A DNA stretch of 64,000 bases from Prorocentrum cordatum (Eukaryota > Sar > Dinophyceae > Prorocentrales > Prorocentraceae), in the NCBI GenBank assembly GCA_963575745.1, contig CAUYUJ010019603.1, positions 62,001 to 126,000 on the forward strand. The letters run 5' to 3'. Below are positions 21,049 through 31,255 of this stretch, in pieces. Made by a program: the position numbers and the translations under genes. Position 1 is the stretch's first letter. Every line of letters starts with the position of its first letter. The notes below the pieces were generated by a model, which was not told the origin of the DNA, made no database searches, and worked only from the letters and a program-made list of their open reading frames with translations.

Positions 21049-21642
21049 TGTGGAGAGTGCAGATGGAGCACTTGCCCTTGCCCTGGGAACTGACCACGGC
21101 AGGTTGGACTAGCCCCTCTAGCACCCTCATGGGGGCCTCCAGGGGGAACTTGCTCTTCAGCATGCCAGCCCAGATTTTTGGACACCCGTGCTCGGCTGCA
21201 ACCTCGTGGTGGTGGGCGTACGTGGCGAGCGTGCTGATGTGCTTGATGGCGTCCTCGAATTTCCCGTGTAGGGAGGACAGATCACTCAGCTGGAACCCCC
21301 AGGCGCTTGCGAAACTGGTTCTGTACTCCTGGTGGACGTTCTGCCAGGGGGAGCAGATGCCCATGGCTGCTTCTATGATGTCCCCAGTGGCCTCTGGGTG
21401 TGGGAAGGGCCAGAGTGTCGCCCGAGGCTCGCGCAGTTGGATCATCATGGCAACGAGGAGGACCCTGAGTGTGGGGGTGTCCAGGGGGCGACCGTCGCTG
21501 CTGAGAAGGGAGCGCCTTAGCTCTGAGTTGGCTTGGCCCGTGCGAAGTAGGGACTTGAGGTGCTGCATCCCTGGGCGCGCGCGGTGTCGCCTGCATCTCC
21601 CTGTCTCTTGGCTCCATGCCCTTGGGAACTGGTGTGGGACGT

Positions 21643-21686
<44 letters not shown>

Positions 21687-22085
21687 ACGGCTGGCGCCCT
21701 TCGGGCGGTGGCTGACGCCTCGCCCTGGGCGGGGGGGGGGGGGGGGGGGGGGCGACGCGTCTGGAACGGCTAAGCTCATGTCGCCCCAGGGGGTGCCCAG
21801 CCCGAGGAACCAAACCAGGGCCGCCCACGTCAAGTTGTAGACCAGGTTGCTGGCGTCTATGCCCAGTTCAACGTCGCAGCAGAACCCTAGGTGGCCCCAT
21901 GCCTTGCGGTCAAATAAGCCCGGCTGCCTTGGTGTGTCGGCTATGGAGTACTGGTGGGGGTGCAAGCCAGACGCGGTGAACAAAACCACCCACCATGGCG
22001 GGGTCCTCGACGAGTTTCTGCAGGCTGCTGCGTATGGCGTTTCCAAGGCTGCTCCATGAAAACTCTGTGTCCAGCGGAGCTGCAA
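20945..22085 (-). pseudogene. Hydrophobic, poly-Pro and helical region after the helicase
   Basis: After a frame change near 22000 the coding sequence reads LHPHQYSIADTPRQPGLFDR, then a hydrophobic stretch (SNLVYNLTWAALVWFLGLG) that could be a membrane segment or a buried helix, then two poly-Pro runs encoded by the 22- and 41-base C tracts. It continues with MQHLKSLLRTGQANSELRRS, RVLLVAMMIQLREPRATLWP and a largely helical region up to KGKCSICTLH, where the frame shifts again near 21050. No known domain. Confidence 0.5.
21644..21752. repeat. Poly-G tracts G41 and G22
   Basis: 21644-21684 is 41 consecutive G, and 21731-21752 is 22 consecutive G, within the helicase polyprotein (poly-Pro on the minus strand). 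Other G runs of 12-19 lie at 17064-17077, 17810-17825, 19955-19966, 25845-25858, 25949-25962, 28141-28159 and 28217-28233. Homopolymers of this length are error-prone in sequencing and can form quadruplexes. Confidence 0.95.
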
Positions 22086-23860
22086 TCTTGTCTGCGAAGT
22101 TCTTCTCCATTGAGGCTCGGGCTTTCACTATCGCGTTGTCCAGCCCTTTGATGACTTCGTCTCCTGTGTGTGAGGGGGGCTCAGGGATCCAGGATGTGAG
22201 GTCCTTGATGGGGTCGAATCCTTCGTCGACCGTGAGGGTCCAACGACTGCCGCTGTGCTCCGGGTGCAGGAAGCGCACCCACAACTTGGCGAAGCGGCCG
22301 TACTCGGAGAGCTCACGGAGGCGAGATCCCGTGGCCGTGGCGAACATCCTACCGTCACCGATGATGACCACGTTGCGCGTGGCTCTGGTGATTGCCACGT
22401 TCACCCTGTTGGCGTTGTCCAGGAAACCCCAGTCATGCCAACTGTTGGACCTGATTGTCAGGAAGATAACCAGATCCGCCTCGCCGCCCTGGCTGGAGTC
22501 AATGGTCGAGAGGGTGAGCCTGCCACTCGCAAGGTGATCCTCTGCAATGCGCCGAACGCCTGGGGACCGCAAGGAGATGCCCGTGAGTCCTGAGTCTTTC
22601 TGCTCGAAGACGCTGGCGTAGTCGCTTGTGTCGGAGGAACGCGATGGGGGGTGGGCTGCGGGGCCCTTCCCCTGGCTTGTTTCGTCTTTCCTTTTCCCTT
22701 TGCCCTTGGCCTTGGCCTGCCTGAGGGTGCCGCTGACGCTGCGGGCGCTCTGGGGCCATCCGTTCTCGAGGATGGCACGCTGCAGCTGGTAGCCGACGAC
22801 CACCCGTACCGTGACTCCCCCCTCCATTGCGGGGAGGAGGGCGCGTATGATATCTACCGTCTGGGCTGCCTCCAGCAGTTTGGCATATCCTGCGTGTAGC
22901 TTGGATGTAACCTCCAGGGAGGGGTTGTCGCCCAGTAGGAACCGGTGCCGTTCCCCGGCGGGTTGCTTTCCTGGGTCGAGGTTTCGCAACATCTGATGCA
23001 TGTCGTCGCTGGTGGTGCAGGCGGCGTCCGCTAGGTCTTCGACCCCGACTTTGTTCCAGGGCTGGAACTCCTGCCATGGTAGATCCTTGACCAGGGGCCT
23101 CTGCGTCAAAGGGTCAGCTAGTCCAGTTCGCATTGTGTTGTTGTAGAAGACCCAATTGGGCCAAGCCAGCAGCAGGGGGTGCATGCGGTAGCGCAGGCTG
23201 GGCTGTATCACGGCAGACTGGTGCCCCCCTAACGCCTGGTGTAGACGGTCGAAGATGGAGAGGCACAACCCTTGGTCTGCTGCCTTTCTGGAGATGACGG
23301 GGGAGCTGCTTGGGGTCGCCGACCAGCACGAGGTGTCCTCCTGAGCGAATGGCGCTGTCCAAGGACATGGCAGCCATTAGCTCGTGCGGCTGTCCTGCCT
23401 CGTCTATGATGAGAAGGGCAACTGGGGCGGCCTTCTTTAGTGCTTCAGCAGATTCGTGCGTGGCAATGACGGTCTTCGCGTCTTTGAGCAGCTGGGTCCT
23501 GAAGGCGGGGAAATCCTTAGAGGATGAACCGCCTTCGTAGGGGAGTCTGCCGTTGGCCCTCTGGTAGTGTCCTCCAGGGGTGCGCCCTGCCAGCTCCTTG
23601 GCCACCTTAAAGTCTCTGGCGAGGCGCGCGCACTTGGTCGGGAATCCCGAGCTGGAGCCCAGTTTGTTGTCTTTGTGAGCGGCAAATAGGGCCAGTGCCG
23701 GCTGGTGGGCGGCCGTGTTGGAACCTGCCGCCAGAGCGACCGTCATCCCGGGGGAGAGCGAGTCCGACCATGTGTCCATGGTTGCGACCGAGAAAATTGT
23801 CTTGCCTGTGCCGGGGGGGCCGTGTACGATCGTCACGTGATGCTGGGTGGAGGCTGTCAG
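21910..23860 (-). pseudogene. UPF1-like superfamily 1 helicase core
   Basis: All main SF1 motifs are visible. Motif I GPPGTGKT at 23798-23821; motif II LLIIDEAGQPHE at about 23385-23420; motif III LVGDPKQLP at about 23308-23335, where the frame shifts; after the shift SLRYRMHPLLLAWPN; motif V TIDSSQGGEADLVI at about 22465-22505; motif VI NRVNVAITRATRNVVIIGD at about 22355-22415. The spacing and the SSQGGEAD and ITRA motifs are those of the UPF1/AAA_12 family (ATP-dependent 5'-3' RNA/DNA helicases). A Lys-rich insert (KAKGKGKRKDETSQGKG) lies between the two RecA-like lobes. Apart from the frameshift near 23260 the core is complete and its catalytic residues are intact. Confidence 0.85.
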
Positions 23861-25727
23861 GGCCCTTGTGGCGTCGCGGTTGAGACTGTGGCGCTTGGCT
23901 CCGTCCTCCAGGGATTTCTGTGCTGGGAGGTCACGGGCGCGCTGGAACACCTGCCCGGTGGCGCCCTCCACCTCCGCGTCGGTGAAAGGGGGGGGGACAG
24001 GAAATCCGGTGGGGTGAGTGGGCAGCGCCGAGACGGCACCGGGCGCAGGTAAGTCGGTGCAGGGGAAGCGGACTTCCAGGGCGGCTTTTGCACGTGCCAG
24101 TAGGGCCTGCCCACGCTGGGCGGTGTACGGAAGGTGAGGAGGTGGGTGACGACGTCCAGGGGGGTACCAATGAGGTCGCGGGGGACCTGCTGCAGCCGGT
24201 AGATCTCGGTGATTGCAGCCGAGATCCGCCGAAACTGGATCACGGAGGGCGCCCTGTCCAGCCTGTGCCGCGGTTGACCCGCGTAGGTGGGCTGGTCGAT
24301 GCTGTCGTCTGCGTGGAATTCCCCGAACTTGTCTGTGTTGTAAGCGACGATGCATTCGTTGCTGGGGTACCTTGTGCCCGTTGTGAAACCCAGTGCCTGG
24401 CAGTCGCTCGGGGGGGTGGCGCCTCCGAGGTCGGGGGGCCATAGAAGCTTGACTGAAGCGACTTGGTCCACTGCTGGGCTGGTGAGGCTGAGAAGGAGTA
24501 CGTGCGCGTCCTGTCCCGCATCCTGACCTTTGAGGAGGACTCTGAACACCAAGGGCCAATGTAGATGTAGCAGCACCTTCCCGTCTTGGGGTGGAAAGGC
24601 GTTCCCCGGCTGGTAGCGGTCGAGAGTATGACATTCTGAAATCTGATCGATTGGGATGACGGAAACTCCTAGGGCGCAGCTCTGCCTTCTGATGAGGTCT
24701 GTCCTGGCCTTGATCGAGTTGTCCCAGACGGTCTCGGTCGACGCCATGCACTCGGTCCAGGCCAACCTTTCAAGAGCCCGCCCATTTTGCCTCAGATCCT
24801 GCGCCCAATGAGGTGGGAGGTGGACGGCCTCCGGGATTTGTCCCAGTGGTGCGCGCAGACGGAACTGAGCGATTCCACAGCTGGCGGGGACGGAGTATAG
24901 CTGTCTGACGGCGTCGGCCGCAGTCGCTGCCGGCGGCTCCAGCGTCACTCTCCTCGCCCCCGCCGGGGGTGCGCCGCCGTGGCCATAGCACTCTTCTCCC
25001 TCGGGTGCCTCCGTGCGTGGTCTGTCGGCTGACTCTTGAGACGATGCTCTGCTGGAGGCGTTGGGCCTGTCCTCTCCCGCGGGGTGCCCGGATGGAGGGT
25101 GTAGGTGGTGGGCGGTGGCTTGGCCGGGGGTATCTCTTTCACTGGGCCTGTCTGACGGTCTCGGTCCACCACTGGCCGTCTTTGCCCGTGCCCTCCTCAG
25201 CTGCTGGCGAGGGCGCGTCTCTGTGGAATGGGTGGTGCCAGAAGGGGTGGCGAAGTCGAAGGCGTCATCCCTGTAGGGGAAGTTGATGGGAACGTGGACC
25301 CAGTCGTCTGGGAAAGACCAGCCGGGGAAGTGGAGTTGCCCTTGGACCTTCACCGGCTCCGTCGTCTTCCACCCGCGCCATGGGTACCTCTTGATACTGC
25401 AGTTGTGGACGTGGTCATATCCCTTTCCGTTTGTTATGGCCCACAGGTTGCCCGCAGACATGAAATCCTGGGGGTCGGGCCACCCGTTGACCCACTGCCT
25501 GTCGCCTTCGTGCCAGTGGCCAGCTGGTGCCCCTTACCATCGCAGTGCTTCTGACAGAGCTCACACCGCCAGCACCATTCGCCGTTGAAGTGCGCCCGGC
25601 GCAGCCAGGGGCATTCGCGGGCACGGAACGGGGGGGGGCCGTCTATTTTAACGGGGCCGTTTGAACGGCATGCCTCGTGCGCTGGCCAGCGGGCCAGCGG
25701 CCCTTGATTGCACTTGCGTTTGGGCAT
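23860..25727 (-). pseudogene. N-terminal region of helicase polyprotein
   Basis: Starts with MPKRKCNQGPLARWPAHEAC and a Cys/His cluster (GEWCWRCELCQKHCDGKGHQ) that could bind zinc. After a frame change near 25480 it continues NLWAITNGKGYDHVHNCSIK, then KVQGQLHFPGWSFPDDWVHV, a charged low-complexity linker and a longer region (LRAPLGQIPEAVHLPPHWAQ, then ECHTLDRYQPGNAFPPQDGK, then SNECIVAYNTDKFGEFHADD) that has natural protein composition. I do not recognise the fold. The start was chosen because the ATG follows the repeated motif directly and no upstream codons of this frame look coding. Confidence 0.55.
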
Positions 25728-25760
25728 CCTCGGGGGTCGCAGCTGATCGCCGCTAAAGTC
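25728..25760 (-). repeat. Fourth copy of the AGCTGCGACC motif, directly before helicase ATG
   Basis: Minus strand: GACTTTAGCGGCGATCAGC, then TGCGACCCCCGAGG, then ATG (25727-25725). It lies between the RNase H frame of the LINE-type unit and the start of the helicase polyprotein. It may be a boundary or a 5'-end sequence. Confidence 0.7.
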
Positions 25761-25929
25761 TTTTGAAAAGCAGGGGGGTCGCGGCCCGCTGCTTGGTGGG
25801 CCTCGGTGGGCGGGGCGATCGATCGATCAGCGACCATGGGCGATGGGGGGGGGGGGGGCGGAAGGCTTCCCAAGCGGAAAGCGGCGGCGGCACGCGCCAT
25901 TGGATCGAAAAGGTCGATGTCTAGACCAT

Positions 25930-26560
25930 GCGCGCTTGGGAAGTGAGCGGGGGGGGGGGGGGCGGTGCGGGCTTCTGCCCAATGTATGTGAGTGCGGACT
26001 GCGAGGTCGCCTGCGTTGAGTAAAGCATCCGCCCAGGACACCCCGAGGGCGGCAAGGCTATCTGCAGCCTTGTTCAGGCGGCGTTTCACGGCCTGCCAAG
26101 AAAGCACCCAGCCAATGTTCTCCGCCTGCGCGAGGGCGTACTCCATTTGCTGAGCCAGGTGTAGCCTCCTGTACCTGGCAGTGCCAGCCCCATATCGGAT
26201 GGCCGCTAAGTTGCCCCCAACAATCCTGGCGGCCCGGCGGGGGCTGCGGAGGTGGGGCAGGAGTGCAAGTCCAGCGCGACAGCCTGCCACCTCGGCCATG
26301 TGTGCGCTGCTGCAGCTGGGGGGCGCTACTATGGCAACCGCTATTATTTTTGGGGTACCTGTAGCTGGGTCGTGCTGCCAGAAGATCGTGCCTGCGCCTG
26401 AGACCCTGGTGCGGCCGTCGATTCTCCGGGCGCCGCCATCGAAGGTGACTTCGTATGGCCATTGGGTGCTGTCTGTGTCTGGGAAGGGGAAGCTTCGGAC
26501 GGTTACTTCGTCCCCCGGTTCAAGGTCGGTGTTCGCCGTCAGCGTTGTGGTGTGTGCGCG
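25930..26560 (-). pseudogene. RNase H domain with G at the third catalytic position
   Basis: Reads WPYEVTFDGGARRIDGRTRV, then SGAGTIFWQHDPATGTPKII, then SSAHMAEVAGCRAGLALLP, then ARIVGGNLAAIRYGAG, then LSWQAVKRRLNKAADSLAAL. This is the RNase H type I order: first Asp in FDGG, Glu in MAEVAG, then normally Asp in a G-D-N motif, then Asp in NKAAD. Here G-D-N is G-G-N, so the third carboxylate is missing. Role when intact: removal of RNA from the RNA-DNA hybrid. The domain is open over most of its length. Confidence 0.75.
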
Positions 26561-28296
26561 ACAGTCTCGGCAATATGCTGACGTCCAGTTAGCCGTGGGG
26601 TTCTGTCAGTTCTGGGGCAGGGGAACCAGCCTCGGCCGGGCAGCATCCACCCCGCGCGCATCTGGGTGGCCTGGATAACTGCAAGCTTGTCTCCTGCGCG
26701 GCAGTGGCTGGTGACGACCGGGGGCCTGCGCACCTCTCTTCCAGAGCGTCGCGCGTGGCGGGTCATGTGCGGCCTGGCAGCTCCGCATATGGTCCTGCCG
26801 GGGGTGGCGCGCGGGTGGCGCGTGGGGCAGGTGTCTTGCATTGTTGCCCACGCGTTGGTCTCGTCCGGGTTGTCGTGCCTCGGGGGCTCGTCGCCGTCGT
26901 GGACGTCCTCGTCGCTGTCGCCTAGCTGGTCGGAATCCGCGGCGACGATGCCTTGGATAACGAGTCTGGCCGCGTCACTGGCCTCGAGGTGGGTGGCGGT
27001 GAGGTTGGCGCAGTATCTGAAAAAGATCTGGTGAAGCACCTTCACAAGGAGGGGTCGGTTGCCACCGCTGCAGGTGATGGCCCGAGCGAGGGGCTCGGGA
27101 TCGCCCGGGCCCCGTGCGGTGTGCCAGGCCAGGGCGGCAGCAGGGCGCCAGTGCCGCGCGTGCTCTGTCGATGCTTCCCCGAGCCCGCAGAGCGGACACT
27201 GCCCATGTGGGCCCGCTCTGGTGGGGGCCCGTAGGCTGCCCTGAGTATGGGCGTAGGCTTCGGCCAGGCCCCGCAGGGTGAAGGGCAAGGAATTGGGGTC
27301 AGTAGCTGCCAAAGCGCACAGGAATGAGGCCCGTGACCTATGCGTCCAGCGCACCGGGCGGCGCCTTCGTCGCCGGGCCCAGCTGTGATCCAGACGCACT
27401 TGGCGCGTGCGCCGCAGGGGCATTGGTACGGGGGCCTCTCGACCTCACTTCTCCGCATTGCAGAGCCTGGAAGGCCGTTGCATAGTATGCGGATGACGTG
27501 GTGGGCCTCCGTGTAGGACGCGCAATGGTGCAGTAGGCCCCGCTCTTCCCCGTTCGAGGTGTGCCATCTTCTCTTTTGGCTGGTTTCAGTGAGCCACTTG
27601 GTGAACAACGAGCTGTGCATTTGCGCCCAGGCAGCGGCGTAGACTACCTTCCCAAGGTGTTTTCCTTCCAGTAGCTCGGGTTGCTCGCGTGCACGGTTGA
27701 GTGCTAGCGACGCCTTGCGCTTTGTGATAACTCTGGGTTTGGGTCGGGGCGTGTCTGGTTGCCGTGCGGTTTCGGCTGCCCACTTCAATAGCTTGTTCCA
27801 CCAGATTCTGGCGCGCTTTCTGACTGGCGCGGGCCCCCAGAAGTCGTTCAGGGCGGCGTGCGCTCTGGCGGAGACGGCCCGAGCCGTGGCACCTTGGGGC
27901 ACCCGGCACTTGGAAGCGTATACCTAATCCCGTGAGGATGAAGTCGGGGGCCCACGACGCCGCGGCAAGCCCAAATGCGGTCCTGAGCTGCGCACGTAGA
28001 GCGCGCTCTTGTATGACGTCGGGGGTGGAGTAGTGGGCAGCGTAGGGGACCAGGGGGGCCAGGTGCGAAGTCCATGCCGCTGCGGTGTGGGTGGGGGACA
28101 TTTTGGCTAGATGTAGGGCCATGGCCCTGCCCCTCATCTCGGGGGGGGGGGGGGGGGGGCGCTCCCAAGTTCCTCTTGTGAGGGCGTCGTCTTGCCCCTT
28201 GGTGGGCCGCTCCCCTGGGGGGGGGGGGGGGGGCTGTTCACCTTCCGCCGCGCGCGAGACCGCCGCGGCGCCGAGGTGTGGCCGCTGGCCCCGCAC
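26540..28296 (-). pseudogene. Post-RT region with CCH zinc-type motif
   Basis: Two or three overlapping frames carry the signal: SPTHTAAAWTSHLAPLVPYA, then NDFWGPAPVRKRARIWWNKL and KASLALNRAREQPELLEGKH (27900-27400), then SNGEERGLLHHCASYTEAHH with PYQCPCGARAKCVWI, and finally GPHGQCPLCGLGEASTEHAR at about 27150-27210. The last motif is like the C-terminal zinc motifs of many LINE ORF2 proteins. An acidic spacer (DSDEDVHDGDEPPRHDNPDE) precedes the RNase H domain. Confidence 0.55.
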
Positions 28297-29880
28297 TGAG
28301 GAGCTCCCGAATGGGGGTGTATTCCATGAGGTTACGCCACTCGTGGCGTCCTGCGGGCGCGGGGGCAGTCTTGAAGGTGCAGCTGCGCTGGCGCTGAAAG
28401 GGGGTGCATGAGTCGATGGAATGTTGCTCCGCGCGTCCCGCGAGGAGGGCCAGGGTCAGCTCGCCTGGAAGTCCGGTGATCAGGGCGCTGTCCCCGTCTT
28501 GCTCGTAGTGTACTGGGGCCTCCTCAGGAGCTTCCCTGAGGGCCTCTGAGTCAGCGGTCCTGATACCTCTACAACGATGTGCCTCCGCCAGGAGCCCGGC
28601 AGCGCGCGCAGCCCAGGGGTGGGCGATGGCGGCGCGCAGCGTCTGCTTCGTAGTGCTGAGCAACGCAGCAAGGTGATCGACGTATGTAGGATCGTCGTCA
28701 GCGGTGATGCTAGAGAGGGCGGAAATTAAGGGGGTCGTATCCCATGCGCCACAGGGGCGGGGAGGCCGTGCCTCCCATCCCAACGGATCGGAGGAGGCGC
28801 CGCTGAGGCACCTTGTGCTGTCCTTTGCAGGTTTGTACTCTTCGCCCACAAATAAATGAGTTCAGTGCGTGTAGGAGCCAAGGGGGCAGCCTCCATTTGC
28901 GGAGGAGGCTTCCCATCCACTGTAGGGAGATCCTCTCGGAGGCTTTGTTTTGATCGCAGAAGATCACGGCCGTGCTCGGGGCCTCCCCGACCTGGGAGGC
29001 TGCAATTTCAAAGAATCTTTCAACGGCGTCTGCGTGTCTGCCAAGCAGTGCGTGCCAGGCCGGGCCCGGTTCTGTGGGGGGCTTGGGGACTGACCCCAGG
29101 TGACTGGTGACCTTGGCGATATTGGGCCCGCATTGCCCTCCTCTTTTGGCAGCCTGGTTCAGGCTCAAGAGAGGTTCCACTGCCGGGCCCATCAGATCGG
29201 CAAGGGAGGCCCCATAAAGCCGTCGGAGGCATGTCGGCAGCTGGAGTGGCCTCGTGTCGTTGGGGCTCTCCGCTCCGGCCTTTTTGCCGATCCACACCAG
29301 TAGGTCAACTGACGGGCCAAGCACAGCGTCCAGGAGGGCGGGGTTGAATTCCGCAGCGTGCCAGGCCTGCGCTAAGAGGCAGGCGACGAACCTGGCCCCA
29401 GGGTGGTAGGCTTCGTAGGGTTCCCCCGTCCACCCAGGGGGCGCTTCCGCTGGGGGTGAGGACAATGGAGGCTAGCCTGCTCCACCTGGGCTGGGGCCTG
29501 CTGGGGACGTCTATGCCGGGGTGCTGGGAGAAGTGTAGGTCGAGGAGGCGCGAGGCAGAGCCTGGGAGGGGGGGCGCCGTGTGCCAAATCTTACTGCGAC
29601 TGTCCCACAGGACGCGGTCGACCTGCCCAGGTCTATCATGCCAAGAGCCTGTGGTGTCGCGGACTCCCAAGATGGCGTGGGTCTTCTTGTAGATTTCCCT
29701 TCCGGTTCTGTAGTGGGCAGCCAGGGGGGCCGCTCCGCGCCTGGACCCCTCTGGGCAGGTGTCAGCCTGGCGGCCCTCCTCTGGGTTGTCTCTGTGTCCC
29801 ACATCCTGAGCCAGTCAACGGCTGCTTCGGGGGTAAGGTCTTGCCCGTCCCACCCATACTCGTGCAGCTACGCAGCCAGG
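28238..29880 (-). pseudogene. LINE-type reverse transcriptase, degenerate
   Basis: Fingers motif RPLQLPTCLRRLYGASLADL, then QAAKRGGQCGPNIAKVTSHL; motif A region AVIFCDQNKASERISLQWMG with the first catalytic Asp (FCDQNKA); motif B-like GMGGTASPPLWRMGYDPL; motif C-like PTYVDHLAALL (near 28675), where the usual second Asp of Y-x-D-D is His. Frame changes occur near 29450 and 28780. Function when intact: copying of element RNA into DNA at a nicked target. The D-to-H change and the frameshifts make this copy inactive as read. Confidence 0.75.
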
Positions 29881-30105
29881 GCGCCCACCGGCCGTTAAGA
29901 ATTCTCTCATGCTCCGTTCCTCCCCCTCCCCCTTCCATCCGTCCACCCTTCCCTTGTTGTAGGGCTGCACTAAATGCGCGTGGCAGGTAGGGAAATCTAC
30001 CCCCAAGGGGGGACGATGAAAGACGAGGAAAGCGGTTACCGAGGGTTTGGGATTATACGTATTGAAGAGCACGCGAGCAAGTAATAACGAACAGTCTTAA
30101 AATGA
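29881..30105. repeat. Pyrimidine tract plus 150-bp dispersed repeat, copy 2
   Basis: A CT-rich stretch (29908-29955) and a block from TAGGGCTGCACT (29960) to CAGTCTTAA (30101) match 12406-12546 in the same orientation. It abuts the truncated 5' end of the LINE-type remnant. Confidence 0.7.
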
Positions 30106-30280
30106 TTGAGCTACTATTTTTTGTACAGCATATACTGTTGATCCCTCCTTATTTTTACATAACAGCGAAGACTGATAGGTTTCTAATGGGGTCAAAAGAG
30201 AGCATCTGATGACTCCCCAGGGGGGTCTGGGCGGGAGCCGGACAGGCGAGGACCGGGCTCGTTTTAAGCAAACAGTCACA

Positions 30281-31255
30281 CACTTCGTGCTCTTCGACCT
30301 CCCAGAACTCCATTCCCGGGCCACATTTTGGATGCCCGGAACCAACTATAGGCCACTTCGTGCTCTTCGACTTCCCAGAACTCCATTCCCGGGCCACATT
30401 TTGGATGCCAGGAGCCAACTGTAGGCCACTTCGTGCTCTTCGACTTCCCAGAACTTCACTCCCGGGCCACATTTTGGATGCCCAAAGCCAACTGTAGGCC
30501 ACTTCGTGTTCTTGGACTTCCCAGAACACCATTCCCAGGCCACATTTTGAATGCCCGGAGCCAACTGTAAGCCACTTCGTGCTCTTCGAGTTCGCAGAAC
30601 TCCATTCCCGGGCCACATTTTGAATGCCGGGAGCCAACTGTAAGCCACTTCGTGCTCTTCGAGTTCGCAGAACTCCATTCCCGGGCCACATTTTGAATGC
30701 CGGGAGCCAACTGTAGGCCACTTCGTGGTCTGAGTTTCCAGAATTCCATTCCTGGGCATGATTTTGAATGCCCAGAGCCAACTGTAGGCCACTTCGTGCT
30801 CTTCGATTCCCGGGCCACATTTTGGATGCCCGGAGCCAACTATAGGCCACTTCGTGCTCTTCGACTTCCCAGAACTCCATTCCCGGGCCACATTTTGGAT
30901 GCCAGGAGCCAACTGTAGGCCACTTCGTGCTCTTCGACTTCCCAGAACTTCACTCCCGGGCCACATTTTGGATGCCCAAAGCCAACTGTAGGCCACTTCG
31001 TGTTCTTGGACTTCCCAGAACACCATTCCCAGGCCACATTTTGAATGCCCGGAGCCAACTGTAAGCCACTTCGTGCTCTTCGAGTTCGCAGAACTCCATT
31101 CCCGGGCCACATTTTGAATGCCGGGAGCCAACTGTAGGCCACTTCGTGGTCTGAGTTTCCAGAATTCCATTCCTGGGCATGATTTTGAATGCCCAGAGCC
31201 AACTGTAGGCCACTTCGTGTTCTTCGAGTTCCCAGAACTCTATTCCCCGGCCACA
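30281..31255 (+). repeat. 73-bp minisatellite with about 490-bp higher-order duplication
   Basis: About 13 units: CACTTCGTGCTCTTCGACTT, CCCAGAACTCCATTCCCGGG, CCACATTTTGGATGCCCGGA, GCCAACTGTAGGC. One variant unit (CTGAGTTTCCAGAATTCC, GGGCATGATTTTGAATG) occurs twice. Nearly identical blocks recur at an offset of about 490 bases (30346 and 30837), showing a recent duplication. Similar units lie at 47240-47500 in the other orientation. Confidence 0.9.

Larger units (their letters stand above)
18068..25727 (-). mobile_element. Broken polyprotein with UPF1-like SF1 helicase, probable mobile element ORF
   Basis: Coding-like sequence runs without a real gap from ATG 25727 to the stop at 18068 (about 2,550 codons) but changes frame at least seven times (near 25480, 24000, 23260, 22000, 21050, 20750 and 18670). 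Order: Cys-rich N terminus, a conserved-looking region of unknown fold, SF1 helicase core, a hydrophobic segment, poly-Pro runs, a helical region, a Cys cluster, an acidic Pro-rich region and a basic C terminus. It follows a LINE-type RT/RNase H unit in the same orientation. It could be the other ORF of the same retroelement family in a tandem or rearranged copy, or a separate element. I know of no described dinoflagellate element with this arrangement. Confidence 0.6.
25761..29880 (-). mobile_element. LINE-type retrotransposon remnant: RT, Cys region, RNase H
   Basis: Minus-strand coding sequence in shifting frames from about 29880 to 25761. Order: N-terminal helical segment (EYGWDGQDLTPEAAVDWLRM), reverse transcriptase, post-RT region with a CPLCGLGEASTEHARH zinc-type motif, then RNase H. 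No endonuclease domain is present upstream: the coding signal stops at about 29880 and is followed by a dispersed 150-bp repeat, as expected for 5' truncation of a non-LTR element. Poly-C runs encode poly-Pro at 28141-28159, 28217-28233, 25949-25962 and 25845-25858. Confidence 0.75.
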
